A stretch of 32,908 bases of DNA from Dactylosporangium sucinum (GTDB taxonomy: Bacteria > Actinomycetota > Actinomycetes > Mycobacteriales > Micromonosporaceae), in the NCBI RefSeq assembly GCF_014647515.1, contig NZ_BMPI01000103.1, positions 1 to 32,908 of the forward strand, read 5' to 3'. Numbering within the stretch: the stretch's first letter is position 1; the number at the start of each line of letters is the position of its first letter. The position numbers and the translations under genes were made by a program. Positions 1 through 7,906 of the stretch are shown piece by piece. The notes beneath the pieces were generated by a model. The model had not been told where the DNA came from and did no database searches. It was given only the letters and a program-made list of their open reading frames with translations.

Positions 1-140
1 TCTTCGCGGCCGAGGGCTCGGAGTCCTCGCACGCGGCTGAGTTCTCGAACCTGGACGCGCTGCGTGAGTCCTTCCAGGCGGAGTTCGCCTCGGGCACCGA
101 GCTGCACACCGGTGGCCACCCGGGCCTCGCGTCCAACTGA
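1..140 (+). CDS. C-terminal end of a small acidic protein (partial, paralog of the gene at 1217)
   Basis: The open frame enters from the left edge and ends at TGA 138-140, leaving about 45 residues. It is a clear paralog of the complete acidic protein at 1217-1609: both contain the stretch FAAEGSES, then a DALRE segment, an F-rich stretch and a Gly/Ala-rich C-terminus. Like the paralog it is rich in Glu, Ser and Ala and has no membrane segment in the visible part. A strong hairpin follows 21 bases later, so this is probably the last gene of its transcript. I do not recognise a function. The N-terminus lies outside the window. Confidence 0.75.
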   Translation, partial: FAAEGSESSHAAEFSNLDALRESFQAEFASGTELHTGGHPGLASN

Positions 141-161
141 CCCACCCGCCAGCACGATCTT

Positions 162-202
162 CCGGATGGCCGGCCCTCTGCAAAGAGGTGCCGGCCATCC
201 GG
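162..202 (+). terminator. Hairpin terminator after the partial acidic gene
   Basis: A perfect 13-bp inverted repeat (CCGGATGGCCGGC at 162-174, complement at 190-202) extends inward by five pairs (175-179 with 184-188, one bulged T). There is no T-tract, as is common for high-GC actinobacterial terminators. The hairpin at 1666-1701, behind the paralogous gene, has nearly the same sequence. Confidence 0.7.
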
Positions 203-368
203 CGTTCGCGCCCGCGACCCGGTCCGGCAGCATCAGCGCTCCCGCAGGTACGTGGCCGTCGTGGTGTGCTCCGTTCGGCCCAAGCCCGACCACGAAGCGG
301 AGCACTCATGACCACCGCTGGGTGCGCTGCCCGGTGCCTACCTCGGCCCGATCACGGCCGCATTCGTC

Positions 369-1169
369 GTGACGGCCCGGACCGAAGGCCGGTCCGGACT
401 GCGCCGCTGGGCGCGGCGGCTGGTCCGGTGGCGGGTCGGGGTGTGGTGGTATGTGGCGATCGTCGTCGGAGTGCCGGCCGTCGCGATCGTGGCCACGCTG
501 CCCCTGCCGGGTGCCTGGGCGGACGTGCGACCGCCCACGCTGATGGTCCTCGCCGCGTACTTACCGGTGCTGCTGATGCAGGTCCTCACCAGCGGGCTGG
601 CGGAGGAGCCGGGCTGGCGGGACTTCGCGCAGCCGAGGCTGCAGGACCGGTTCGGTCCGTTGACCGGTTCGCTGATCCTCGGGCCGCTGTGGGGCGCGTG
701 GCATCTGCCGCTGTTCTTCAGCGACTGGGCTGGCTGGCCGGATGTGCGGTGGTCGATGGCGGTGGAGTTCGTCGCTAGTTCGGTGTTGCTGAGCATCGTG
801 CTCACGTGGGTGTTCAACCGCACCGGACAGAGCCTGCCGGCCGCCATGGTGCTGCACGCCAGCGTCAACACGGTCTTCTCCCTGCTCTGGCCGGCGATGT
901 TTCCGTCCTTGGACGTGTTCGGCGACTCGCTGCACGCGATGATGATCGGGGCGGGTGTGACGGCGGTGGTGTTGCTCGTGGGGACTCGGGGGCGGCTTGG
1001 GCACCGGGGGAGTCGCGCGGCCGTTGCCGAAGGAGCTGCGGAAAAGGCAGCCGCAGGAGGCGAGGGAGCGCCAGCCGAGGGACGCGAGGGAGTGCCAGCC
1101 GCGGGAGCACAGGGAGGGGTCGCCGGGGTGGCACGTTTCCGGGATTCTCTTGATCCGGCCGGCGAATAA
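369..1169 (+). CDS. CPBP-family intramembrane metalloprotease-like protein, 5' end possibly damaged
   Basis: The product has 266 residues from GTG 369. The CPBP (CAAX protease and bacteriocin-processing) signature is present: EEPGWRDF for motif 1, WGAWHLPL for motif 2, and HASVN for the late His/Asn motif. Hydrophobic helices run to about residue 205. The last 60 residues are a low-complexity Ala/Gly/Glu tail encoded by degenerate repeats and unlikely to belong to the fold. The start is uncertain. Family-like sequence (LGALPGAYLGPITAAFVV) continues upstream of 369 to a stop at 309-311 with no ATG, GTG or TTG. An ATG at 308 with a good ribosome site (GCGGAG) is out of frame by one base. Either a one-base indel has shifted the start, or the gene is N-terminally shortened. 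The first family helices are absent in both cases. Confidence 0.7.
   Translation: MTARTEGRSGLRRWARRLVRWRVGVWWYVAIVVGVPAVAIVATLPLPGAWADVRPPTLMVLAAYLPVLLMQVLTSGLAEEPGWRDFAQPRLQDRFGPLTGSLILGPLWGAWHLPLFFSDWAGWPDVRWSMAVEFVASSVLLSIVLTWVFNRTGQSLPAAMVLHASVNTVFSLLWPAMFPSLDVFGDSLHAMMIGAGVTAVVLLVGTRGRLGHRGSRAAVAEGAAEKAAAGGEGAPAEGREGVPAAGAQGGVAGVARFRDSLDPAGE
1037..1108 (+). repeat. Degenerate 24-bp tandem repeat in the 3' end of the CPBP gene
   Basis: Two similar 24-base units (1061-1084 and 1085-1108) share CGAGGGAG and GCCAGCCG blocks. A third, more divergent unit precedes them (1037-1060). They encode the Ala/Gly/Glu tail of the protease-like protein. Confidence 0.45.
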
Positions 1170-1216
1170 CGTTCTTGGCAACGGGAACGAACGATCCGAG
1201 TCAGGGAGATAGAGAA

Positions 1217-1609
1217 ATGAGCGACATGGAATACGGGACGTACGAGGCCGGGGCTGAGAGCGGCGAGCTGGAGCACGTGCAGGAGGCCTCGGGCAGCGAG
1301 GCGGACTACAACAGCGACTTCGCCGTGTACGAGCAGGACACCGAGTCGGCCGAGTCGACCGACTTCCAGCAGGGCCGCCACGTCGAGTTCGAGGACCCGT
1401 CGGGTGCTCGCTACGAGGAGACCGAGTTCACGAACTACAGCCACGACCAGTACGACTCGAACCACATCTTCGCGGCCGAGGGGTCGGAGTCGGCCCACAC
1501 CGCGCAGTTCGTGGAGCTCGACGCGCTGCGGGAGCAGTTCGCTTCGAACTTCGAGGCGGGCACCGTGTTCCAGGGTGACGCGGGTCAGCTGGGCGCTGCC
1601 TCGGCCTGA
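1217..1609 (+). CDS. Small acidic protein of unknown function
   Basis: This 130-residue protein starts at ATG 1217, preceded by AGGGAGA at 1203-1209. That is better than the GTG 14 codons upstream. It is strongly acidic, with many Glu/Asp, Ser and aromatic residues (MSDMEYGTYEAGAESGE, then EADYNSDFAVYEQDTE), and has no membrane segment, signal peptide or cysteine. The C-terminal 45 residues match the partial gene at the left edge, so the pair is a duplication. The CPBP gene lies between the copies, 47 bases upstream of this start. I recognise no domain. The composition suggests a soluble, perhaps partly disordered protein. Confidence 0.75.
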   Translation: MSDMEYGTYEAGAESGELEHVQEASGSEADYNSDFAVYEQDTESAESTDFQQGRHVEFEDPSGARYEETEFTNYSHDQYDSNHIFAAEGSESAHTAQFVELDALREQFASNFEAGTVFQGDAGQLGAASA

Positions 1610-1665
1610 TCCAGTGCTACCTGATCTGCCTCTGGTTGAGGCGTCGGTCGAGCAGGCAAGCCTTC

Positions 1666-1701
1666 CGGATGGCCGGCCCCGCACAGGGGGCCGGCCATCC
1701 G
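1666..1701 (+). terminator. Hairpin terminator after the acidic gene
   Basis: A perfect 15-bp stem (CGGATGGCCGGCCCC at 1666-1680, complement at 1687-1701) has a 6-base loop. It shares its CGGATGGCCGGC core with the hairpin at 162-202. It lies between convergent genes and may also stop the oxidase transcript from the other side. Confidence 0.7.
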
Positions 1702-1758
1702 ACATTGACGAACCGACCGCGGGCGTCGAGAGAGCCGGCGGCAGGAGTTGAGGGCCTT

Positions 1759-2901
1759 CTAGAACGAGCGGGTCGGGTCGAACAAGCCGATCGGGTGGGG
1801 CGTCGTGCCGGTCAGGGTCAGGTCCGCCAGGATCTCCCCGACCACGGGCACGAACTTGAAGCCGTGACCCGAGAACCCGCACGCCACCGTGACCCGTGCG
1901 TGCAGCGGATGGCGGGCGATCACGAAGTGCTCGTCGGGCGTGTTGGTGTACAGGCAGGTCTTCCCGCGCAGGAACGGGCCCGCGGCCGCCGGGACGCGGG
2001 ACGACAGGTGGTCGGTGATGAACGCGATCTCCTCGTCGTGGATCGTCCGGTCCACCGCGTCCGGTGACGTCGTCCGGCCGCGGCGGAAGAAGGCCACCTT
2101 CACGCCGCCGGACGGGCCGTCCAGGGCCGGGAAGCCGTACACCTGCGTGCCCGGCGGGCCCTCCCAGATGAAGATCGGCTGGGCCGAGGGGAGGAACGGC
2201 TCGATGCCGCCGATGGGGTCCAGGAAGAACTGCACCTGGCGCTCGACCGCGAACGGAATCCCGAGATCGGCCAGGAGCGTCGGGGCCCAGGCGCCGGGGC
2301 AGACGACCAGCGCGCCGGCCGAGTACGTCGCCGTCGCCGTGTGGACCTCGACCGAGGACGCGCCGGCGGACCAGGACAGGACGGGTGAGTCGAACAGCAG
2401 CGTCGCGCCGGAGGCGGCGGCCAGCGAGAGGGAGGCCCGCACCGTCTCCTCCGGGCGCAGGAAGCCGGCGTTCGCCTCGTAGAGGGCGACCTCGTGCGGG
2501 GCCGGGCGGAAGAGGGGGAACCGGCGGCGGAGGTCGGCGGCGGAGAGCATCTCGTGGGGCAGGTCCCACTGCAGCGCCGAGGCCAGGGTGCCGGCGACCG
2601 TGACCGACGACGGGTCGCCGATGAAGAGGCCGCCGGTGAGCGTCATCAGGGAGCGGTCCGAGTCGCGCTCCAGCTTCTCCCACAGCTCGTACGCCCGCAG
2701 GATGAGCGGCACGTAGGCCGGATCCTCGAAGTACGACTGCCGGGTGATCCGCGACCCACCGTGCGAAGAACCGAGGTCGTGGGCCGGACCGAACCGCTCC
2801 AGGCCCAGCACCCGCTGCCCGCGAGCGGCGAGATGGTACGCGGCCGAGCTGCCCATGCCGCCCAGGCCGACCACGATGACGTCGTACGTTGCCATACGCA
2901 A
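1759..2901 (-). CDS. solA: N-methyl-L-tryptophan oxidase / monomeric sarcosine oxidase family flavoenzyme
   Basis: The 380-residue product is close to the usual length of this family, which oxidises N-methyl amino acids with O2 to give formaldehyde, the amino acid and H2O2. Visible features are the FAD dinucleotide fold GLGGMG (residues 12-17), the SHGGSRITRQSY segment (about 46-57), the lysine of GGVKVAFF (Lys268) that matches the oxygen-activating lysine of sarcosine oxidase, and the covalent FAD-attachment cysteine in KTCLYT (Cys316). The FAD-contacting GFSGHGFKF follows near 342-350. The start may instead be the second Met (residue 3). The gene is 48 bases downstream of the S4 gene on the same strand and may be cotranscribed with it. 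The substrate cannot be told from sequence, so the symbol is tentative. Confidence 0.9.
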   Translation of the reverse strand: MRMATYDVIVVGLGGMGSSAAYHLAARGQRVLGLERFGPAHDLGSSHGGSRITRQSYFEDPAYVPLILRAYELWEKLERDSDRSLMTLTGGLFIGDPSSVTVAGTLASALQWDLPHEMLSAADLRRRFPLFRPAPHEVALYEANAGFLRPEETVRASLSLAAASGATLLFDSPVLSWSAGASSVEVHTATATYSAGALVVCPGAWAPTLLADLGIPFAVERQVQFFLDPIGGIEPFLPSAQPIFIWEGPPGTQVYGFPALDGPSGGVKVAFFRRGRTTSPDAVDRTIHDEEIAFITDHLSSRVPAAAGPFLRGKTCLYTNTPDEHFVIARHPLHARVTVACGFSGHGFKFVPVVGEILADLTLTGTTPHPIGLFDPTRSF

Positions 2902-2949
2902 TGGTCACCACGGCGCCCGGGCGAAGCAAGGAGCGGCGGGCACGCAGAC

Positions 2950-3558
2950 CTAGCGGCTGTAGAACTCCACGACCAGCTGCTCGTCGCACAGCACCGGGAC
3001 CTCGGTGCGCAGCGGCAGCCGGATGAGCCGCGCGGTCAGGCCGCTGACGTCGACGTCCAGGTACGGGGCGGTGCGCTCGCCCACGTGCGCGCCGGCCGCG
3101 GCGACCACGAACGGGGTCTTCTGCCGGCTGCGCTCGGCGACGGAGATCACATCGCCCGGCCGCAGCCGGAACGACGGCCGGTCGACGCGCTTGCCGTTGA
3201 CGTTCACATGCTGGTGGGTCACGACCTGCCGGGCCTGGTAGATGGTCCGGGCGAACCCGGCCCGCAGCACCAGCGCGTCGAGCCGCAGCTCCAGGTCGAT
3301 GATCAGCTCCTCGCCGGTCTTGCCGGGGCGGCCGGCGGCCCGGTCGAACGCGGCCCGCAGCTGGCTCTCGAGGATGTTGTACTGCGCCTTCAGCCGCTGC
3401 TTCTCCAGGAGCCGGACCTTGTAGTCGCTGACCTTCGGCCGGCTGCGACCGTGCTGGCCGGGCGGGAACGGGCGCCGTTCGAAGTACTTCACACACTTCG
3501 GCGTCAGCGCGATGCCGAGCGCCCTCGACCGCCGGACCTTGGGTCGTGACTGGTTCAT
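2950..3558 (-). CDS. rpsD: 30S ribosomal protein S4, stand-alone copy of the Streptomyces rpsD type
   Basis: The 202-residue product starts at ATG 3558, with AGGCGAGGA immediately upstream. An in-frame start 22 codons earlier would overlap the iron box and adds non-family sequence. The beginning (NQSRPKVRRSRALGIALTPK) closely resembles the S4 of Streptomyces. FERRPFPPGQHGR and LLEKQRLKAQY follow, then the S4 RNA-binding domain (about 92-155) with GKTGEELI, ARTIYQARQVV and VNVNGKRVDRPS. S4 nucleates assembly of the 30S body. The gene stands outside the rpsK-rpsD-rpoA context, so it is probably a second copy; that is inference, since the rest of the genome is not visible. It lacks the zinc-ribbon cysteine pairs of Zn-binding S4 forms and has one N-terminal Cys. 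It is divergent from the DUF2470 gene across an iron box. Confidence 0.92.
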   Translation of the reverse strand: MNQSRPKVRRSRALGIALTPKCVKYFERRPFPPGQHGRSRPKVSDYKVRLLEKQRLKAQYNILESQLRAAFDRAAGRPGKTGEELIIDLELRLDALVLRAGFARTIYQARQVVTHQHVNVNGKRVDRPSFRLRPGDVISVAERSRQKTPFVVAAAGAHVGERTAPYLDVDVSGLTARLIRLPLRTEVPVLCDEQLVVEFYSR

Positions 3559-3573
3559 TCCTCGCCTCTCCAC

Positions 3574-3592
3574 TAAGGTAAGCCTAACCTTA
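3574..3592. promoter_or_regulatory. IdeR/DmdR (DtxR-family) iron box
   Basis: The 19-bp sequence TAAGGTAAGCCTAACCTTA matches the DtxR/IdeR consensus TTAGGTTAGCCTAACCTAA at 16 of 19 positions and is nearly palindromic. It occupies the 43-bp gap between the divergent S4 and DUF2470 genes and overlaps the first base of the DUF2470 ribosome site (AGGAGG, 3592-3597). Bound repressor with Fe(II) would be expected to block one or both genes. Confidence 0.7.
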
Positions 3593-3601
3593 GGAGGTCG
3601 G

Positions 3602-4312
3602 ATGTCCGGTATCAAGCTCCCCACCGCCGCCGAGCGCCTGCGTTCCCTGCTGGCCGCGGCGTCCTCGCTGACGCTGCACGTGCCGGGTCACCGCTGTGAC
3701 CTGGTCGGCCGGCACCGGATCGACCAGGCCGGCCGGATCGTGCTGGAGCTGCCCGACGACAGTCATGCCGCGCATCTGGTACGGGCTGAGCCCGACCTCG
3801 CGTCGGCCCTGGAGCTGACCGATCTGGCCGCCACCCCGGTGGTCGCCACCGGCACCGGCCGGGTGCGCGCCCGGGCCACCTTCTCCGGCTGGCTGACCCC
3901 GACGGCGTCGGACGCCGGCGAGCTGCTCGCGGTCATGGAGCTGGGCGCGGCCGCCCTGCAGGACCCGGCGTTCGGCCCGGACGAGGTCGACGTCGAGCCG
4001 GCCGAGTTCGCCGCCGCCCGGCCCGACCCGCTCGCCGAGCACGAGGCCGACCTCCTCTGCCACCTGCTCAGCGCGCATCCCGACGCCGTCGAGCGGCTCT
4101 CCCGCCTCATCCCGCCGCATCATCTGCACGGGGTACGGCGGATCCTTCCGGTGCGAATGGACCGCTTCGGACTCGTTCTCCGGCTGGAGTTCGCCAGCCG
4201 TGCGCGAGACGTTCAGCTAGCTTTCACGACCCCGGTCCGACACGTCACGGAGGCCGGCGATCGCATGCAAGACCTGCTGGCAAGGGCTCGATGCTGCCGC
4301 CACGGACACTAG
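3602..4312 (+). CDS. DUF2470 domain protein, probable iron/heme-linked split-barrel protein
   Basis: The product has 236 residues, and AGGAGG at 3592-3597 fixes the start at ATG 3602. Residues 1-140 look like the N-terminal split-barrel half seen in actinobacterial DUF2470 proteins (GWLTP near 96-100, then PAEFAAARPDPLAEHEADLL). Residues about 145-230 are the DUF2470 domain, with ADLLCHLLSAHP, VRMDRFGLVLRLEF and a C-terminal helix. This domain occurs in HugZ-like heme-degrading proteins and chloroplast relatives, so a role in heme or iron handling is likely but unproven. His residues cluster at PPHHLHG (about 171-177). The iron box directly upstream supports iron control. No transporter or siderophore gene is adjacent. 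Confidence 0.8.
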   Translation: MSGIKLPTAAERLRSLLAAASSLTLHVPGHRCDLVGRHRIDQAGRIVLELPDDSHAAHLVRAEPDLASALELTDLAATPVVATGTGRVRARATFSGWLTPTASDAGELLAVMELGAAALQDPAFGPDEVDVEPAEFAAARPDPLAEHEADLLCHLLSAHPDAVERLSRLIPPHHLHGVRRILPVRMDRFGLVLRLEFASRARDVQLAFTTPVRHVTEAGDRMQDLLARARCCRHGH

Positions 4313-4336
4313 CGTCCCGTCGATACGATCTCGGGC

Positions 4337-6079
4337 GTGCGCAAGTTCGTCGTCTGGGGTGACAACGCACTCGCCCGCCGGCTGGTCGGCGAGCTGATCA
4401 ACACGTACTCGGCCCAGGTCACCGTGATCGTGCCGGCGTTGACCGGCAACCAGGCCCCGGAGATCGCGGCGATCCGCGACGAGGACGACCCCGAGCACGG
4501 TCCGGTCATGATCGAGGCCCGCACGACGACGACCGCGGTCTTCGAGGCGGCCGACCTCACCGACGCCGACGCGATCGCGTTCGTCGGCGCCGACGACGTG
4601 GCCAATGTGGACGCCGCGCTCGTCGCCCGCGAGGTCGACCCGCACATCCGCGTGGTGTTGCGGATGTTCAACACCGTGCTCGGCGCGGGCGTGACCGAGC
4701 GGCTGGTCAACTGCGCCGTCCTGTCGGCGTCGGAGATCGCCGCGCCGGCCTTCGTCGCCGCCGCGCTGGGCGACAACGCCCCGACGTCGATCCGGCTGAG
4801 CGACGGCCAGCAGCTCATGGCGGTCGACCGGGCCGACGCCAACCCGTCGGACGTCCGCGCCGGCCTGGCGGTGACCGCCGAGGGCGAGAGCCTGCCCGCC
4901 GACGACGAGCGGGCCGACCTGGTCCTCGTGAGCGTCTACGGCCAGACCCGGGTGAAGCGCCGCCGCCCCAGGAGGCATCCGCTGCGCGCGTCGCGGCTGC
5001 TGTTCAGCGGCGGGCTGCGTCGGGTGCTGCTGGTCGCCCTCGCGGTGCTCACCGCCGGCACGGTCGCCGTCGCGGTCGTGCGGCACGTCAGCCCGTGGCG
5101 GGCCGTGTACCTCACGCTGCTCACCGCCCTCGGCGGCGCCGACCCCAACCTCGAGGACTCCGTCCTCGTCCAGGCGGTGTCGCTGGCCCTCGTGCTGGCC
5201 GGCGTCGCGCTCATCCCCGCCCTCACCGCGGCCGTGGTCGGCGTGCTGGTCAAGGCCCGCTTGGCGATCGCCGCCGGCGGCCTCGCCGAGCCCGTCTCCG
5301 ACCACGTCGTGGTGGTCGGGCTGGGCAACATCGGCACGCGCGTGCTCCGCGAGCTGCACGACCAGGGCATCGACGTGGTCGGCGTCGACCGCAACGAGCA
5401 GGCCCGCGGCGTGCAGGTGGCCCGCGACCTGGGCATCCCGGTGATCATCGGGAGCGCCAACAGCATCGACACGCTGCGCGCCGCGTCGGTGGCCACCGCC
5501 CGCTGCCTGGTCGCCGTCACCACCGTCGACGTCAACAACCTGGAGGCGGCGCTCATCGGGCGGGACCTGGCCCGCCAGGCCGACCCGGCCAAGAAGCTGC
5601 GGGTCGTGCTGCGGCTGTTCGAGGAGGACTTCGCCCGCCGGATCAAGCAGGCGTTCGACATGAACCTGTCCCGCAGCGTCTCCTACCTGGCCGCGCCCGC
5701 GTTCGCCGCGTCGATGGTCGGCAGCGAGGTCATCGACACGATCCCGGTCGGGCGGCGGGTGCTGCTCGTCGCCGAGGTGCCGGTGGGGGCCGGCTCGCAG
5801 CTGGAGGGCAGGTACTTTCGCGACGTCAGCGAGCCGGGCCTGCTCCGGCTGGTCGCCGTCCAGACCGGCCGCCCCGGCATGGGTGTCGGCGTGCAGACGT
5901 TCTGGGCGCCCGAGCAGAGCCGCTGGCGGACCCTCGACCGCACCCAGACGATGATCGTCGTCGCCACCCGGGCCGGGTTGGTCGCGCTGCTGGAGCGGGC
6001 GGCCGGTGTGCAGAACCCGCCGCCGTTCCACCCGCCGTCGGCGCCCCCGCTGCTCGCCCCGAACCCCCGCGGCGGGTGA
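4337..6079 (+). CDS. Two-RCK, two-transmembrane-helix channel-like protein (TrkA-N family)
   Basis: The product has 580 residues from GTG 4337. Residues 1-200 form a degenerate Rossmann/RCK domain (WGDNALARRL replaces the usual GxGxxG). Residues about 228-248 and 278-306 are two membrane helices flanking a re-entrant-loop-like segment (WRAVYLTLLTALGGAD, about 254-269). Residues 322 onward form a second RCK with an intact GLGNIG (328-333) and a typical NAD-binding VVGVDRN. The RCK-TM-P-TM-RCK order resembles the CASTOR/POLLUX class of ion channels. The pore loop lacks the TVGYG potassium filter, so potassium selectivity is not supported. The Pro-rich C-terminal tail is disordered-looking. The next gene starts 30 bases downstream, so an operon with the GH15 enzyme is possible. 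Confidence 0.8.
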   Translation: MRKFVVWGDNALARRLVGELINTYSAQVTVIVPALTGNQAPEIAAIRDEDDPEHGPVMIEARTTTTAVFEAADLTDADAIAFVGADDVANVDAALVAREVDPHIRVVLRMFNTVLGAGVTERLVNCAVLSASEIAAPAFVAAALGDNAPTSIRLSDGQQLMAVDRADANPSDVRAGLAVTAEGESLPADDERADLVLVSVYGQTRVKRRRPRRHPLRASRLLFSGGLRRVLLVALAVLTAGTVAVAVVRHVSPWRAVYLTLLTALGGADPNLEDSVLVQAVSLALVLAGVALIPALTAAVVGVLVKARLAIAAGGLAEPVSDHVVVVGLGNIGTRVLRELHDQGIDVVGVDRNEQARGVQVARDLGIPVIIGSANSIDTLRAASVATARCLVAVTTVDVNNLEAALIGRDLARQADPAKKLRVVLRLFEEDFARRIKQAFDMNLSRSVSYLAAPAFAASMVGSEVIDTIPVGRRVLLVAEVPVGAGSQLEGRYFRDVSEPGLLRLVAVQTGRPGMGVGVQTFWAPEQSRWRTLDRTQTMIVVATRAGLVALLERAAGVQNPPPFHPPSAPPLLAPNPRGG

Positions 6080-6109
6080 GGCGGGGGGCCGCCTCCCACC
6101 GTTGGAGGT

Positions 6110-7906
6110 ATGGAGTACTCCCCGATCGAACGGCACGGGATGATCGGCGACCTGCAGACCGCCGCCCTCGTGGCCGATGACGGCAGCATCGACTGGTTCT
6201 GCACGCCGCGCTTCGACTCCCCGAGCCTCTTCGCCTTCCTCGTCGACCGCTCGGCGGGCGGCTACTGCCGGCTGCGGCCGGAGCGCGACGACTACGTGGT
6301 GCGCCAGTTGTACCTCCCGGGCAGCGCGATCCTCATCACCCGCTTCATGAGCCCGGAGGGCGTCGGCGAGCTCATCGACTTCATGCCGGTCACCGGCCGC
6401 GAGCCCACCGACCGGCACCGCATCGTGCGCATCATGCGCCAGGTGCGCGGCACCGGCCGGTACATCTTCGAATGCGTTCCGGGTTTCGACTACGCCCGCG
6501 CCGACCACGAGGTGGTCGAGCACGAGGCCGGGTGGGAGTTCCGCAGCCCGGCCGGCCGCCTCACGCTCAACCCGGCCGGCCACGACAAGATCCGCGACGT
6601 GCGGCAGGTCGGCCCCGGGGTGCGGGGGATCATCGAGGCCAACCAGGGCGACAGCGGGGCGCTGGTGCTGGAGACCGGGTCCGCCGACCCGCCGCGGTTG
6701 TTCTCCGTGTCCGAGGTTTGGCAGTTGTACGAGCAGACGCGCGACTTCTGGCGGGGATGGGTGGGCCGGTCGCGGTACCGCGGACGCTGGCGCGAACAGG
6801 TCGAGCGCTCCGCCATCACGTTGAAGCTCATGACCTACGCGCCCACCGGCGCGCTCATCGCGGCCCCGACGGCGGGCCTGCCCGAGCTGGTCGGCGGGGA
6901 GCGCAACTGGGACTACCGGTTCACCTGGATCCGCGACGCCTCGTTCTCGGTCCATGCCCTGCTGGGGCTCGGCTACCGCGAGGAGGCCCAGCAGTACCTC
7001 GGCTGGCTGCGCGACCGGCTGGCCGGCGAGACGCCGCCGCGGATCATGTACCGCGTGGACGGCGGCGTCGACCTCGTCGAGGAGTCGCTCGGCCACTTCG
7101 AGGGGTACCTCGGCTCCACCCCGGTGCGCATCGGCAACGATGCCAACGGGCAGCTGCAGCTCGACATCTTCGGCGAGGCGATGGACTCGGTCTACCGGGC
7201 CGCCCGCAGCGGCCTGCACCCGGCGTACGAGGGCTGGAGCGGGCTGTCGGCCATGGTCGACTGGCTGAGCGACCACTGGGACCAGCCCGACGACGGGATC
7301 TGGGAGGCGCGCAGCGGACGGCAGGACAACACCTACGGCCGGGTCATGTGCTGGGTGGCGTTCGACCGCGCGATCCGGATGTCGCTGACGCTCGGCCTGC
7401 CCGCCGACACGCATCGCTGGGTGCGGGCCCGCAACGCGATCTACGAGCAGGTCATGACGAAGGGCTGGGACGCGCAGCGGGAGACGTTCACGCAGCGGTA
7501 CGGCAGTCCCGTGCTCGACGCGGCGCTGCTGTACCTGCCGCTGGTCGGGTTCGTGGCGCCGAGCGATCCGCGGTGGCGCTCGACGATGCGAGCCATCGAC
7601 CAGCATCTGGTCTCCGACAGTCTGGTGTACCGCTACGACCCGGTCGCCTCCCCGGACGGCCTGGCGGGTGCCGAGGGCACCTTCTCGATGTGCACGTTCT
7701 GGTACGTCGACGCGCTGGCCCGCTGCGGCCGCCTCGACGAGGCCAGGCTGACGTTCGAGAAGATGCTCACGTACAGCAACCACGTCGGCCTGTACTCCGA
7801 GGAGATCGGCCCGACGGGCGAGCAGCTCGGCAACTTCCCGCAGGCGTTCTCGCACCTGGCGCTCATCAACGCCGCGGTGCGGCTGGATCAGGCGATCACG
7901 GCGTGA
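6110..7906 (+). CDS. Glycoside hydrolase family 15 protein (glucoamylase/trehalase-like)
   Basis: This 598-residue cytoplasmic protein matches the usual actinobacterial GH15 length. The N-terminal beta domain begins with the family's conserved IERHGMIGDLQTAALV and DGSIDWFCTPRFDSPS. The (alpha/alpha)6 catalytic domain carries GGERNWDYRFTWIRDASF (about 261-278), EESLGHFEGY, VRIGNDANGQLQLDIFGE and, near the C-terminus, EGTFSMCTFWYVDALARCGR, GLYSEEIGP and GNFPQAFSH. GH15 enzymes release glucose from alpha-glucans, and some mycobacterial and Streptomyces relatives are trehalases; the substrate is not decidable here. No signal peptide is visible. GGAGGT lies only one base before ATG 6110, an unusually short spacing. 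The 3' end overlaps the convergent endonuclease V gene by 19 bases. Confidence 0.92.
   Translation: MEYSPIERHGMIGDLQTAALVADDGSIDWFCTPRFDSPSLFAFLVDRSAGGYCRLRPERDDYVVRQLYLPGSAILITRFMSPEGVGELIDFMPVTGREPTDRHRIVRIMRQVRGTGRYIFECVPGFDYARADHEVVEHEAGWEFRSPAGRLTLNPAGHDKIRDVRQVGPGVRGIIEANQGDSGALVLETGSADPPRLFSVSEVWQLYEQTRDFWRGWVGRSRYRGRWREQVERSAITLKLMTYAPTGALIAAPTAGLPELVGGERNWDYRFTWIRDASFSVHALLGLGYREEAQQYLGWLRDRLAGETPPRIMYRVDGGVDLVEESLGHFEGYLGSTPVRIGNDANGQLQLDIFGEAMDSVYRAARSGLHPAYEGWSGLSAMVDWLSDHWDQPDDGIWEARSGRQDNTYGRVMCWVAFDRAIRMSLTLGLPADTHRWVRARNAIYEQVMTKGWDAQRETFTQRYGSPVLDAALLYLPLVGFVAPSDPRWRSTMRAIDQHLVSDSLVYRYDPVASPDGLAGAEGTFSMCTFWYVDALARCGRLDEARLTFEKMLTYSNHVGLYSEEIGPTGEQLGNFPQAFSHLALINAAVRLDQAITA

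Noticed and set aside
338..3496. 1052-codon minus-strand open frame
   Set aside because: It runs antisense or out of frame across the acidic gene, the oxidase and S4, which have clear family motifs; its Arg/Pro/Gly-rich composition is typical of high-GC shadow frames.
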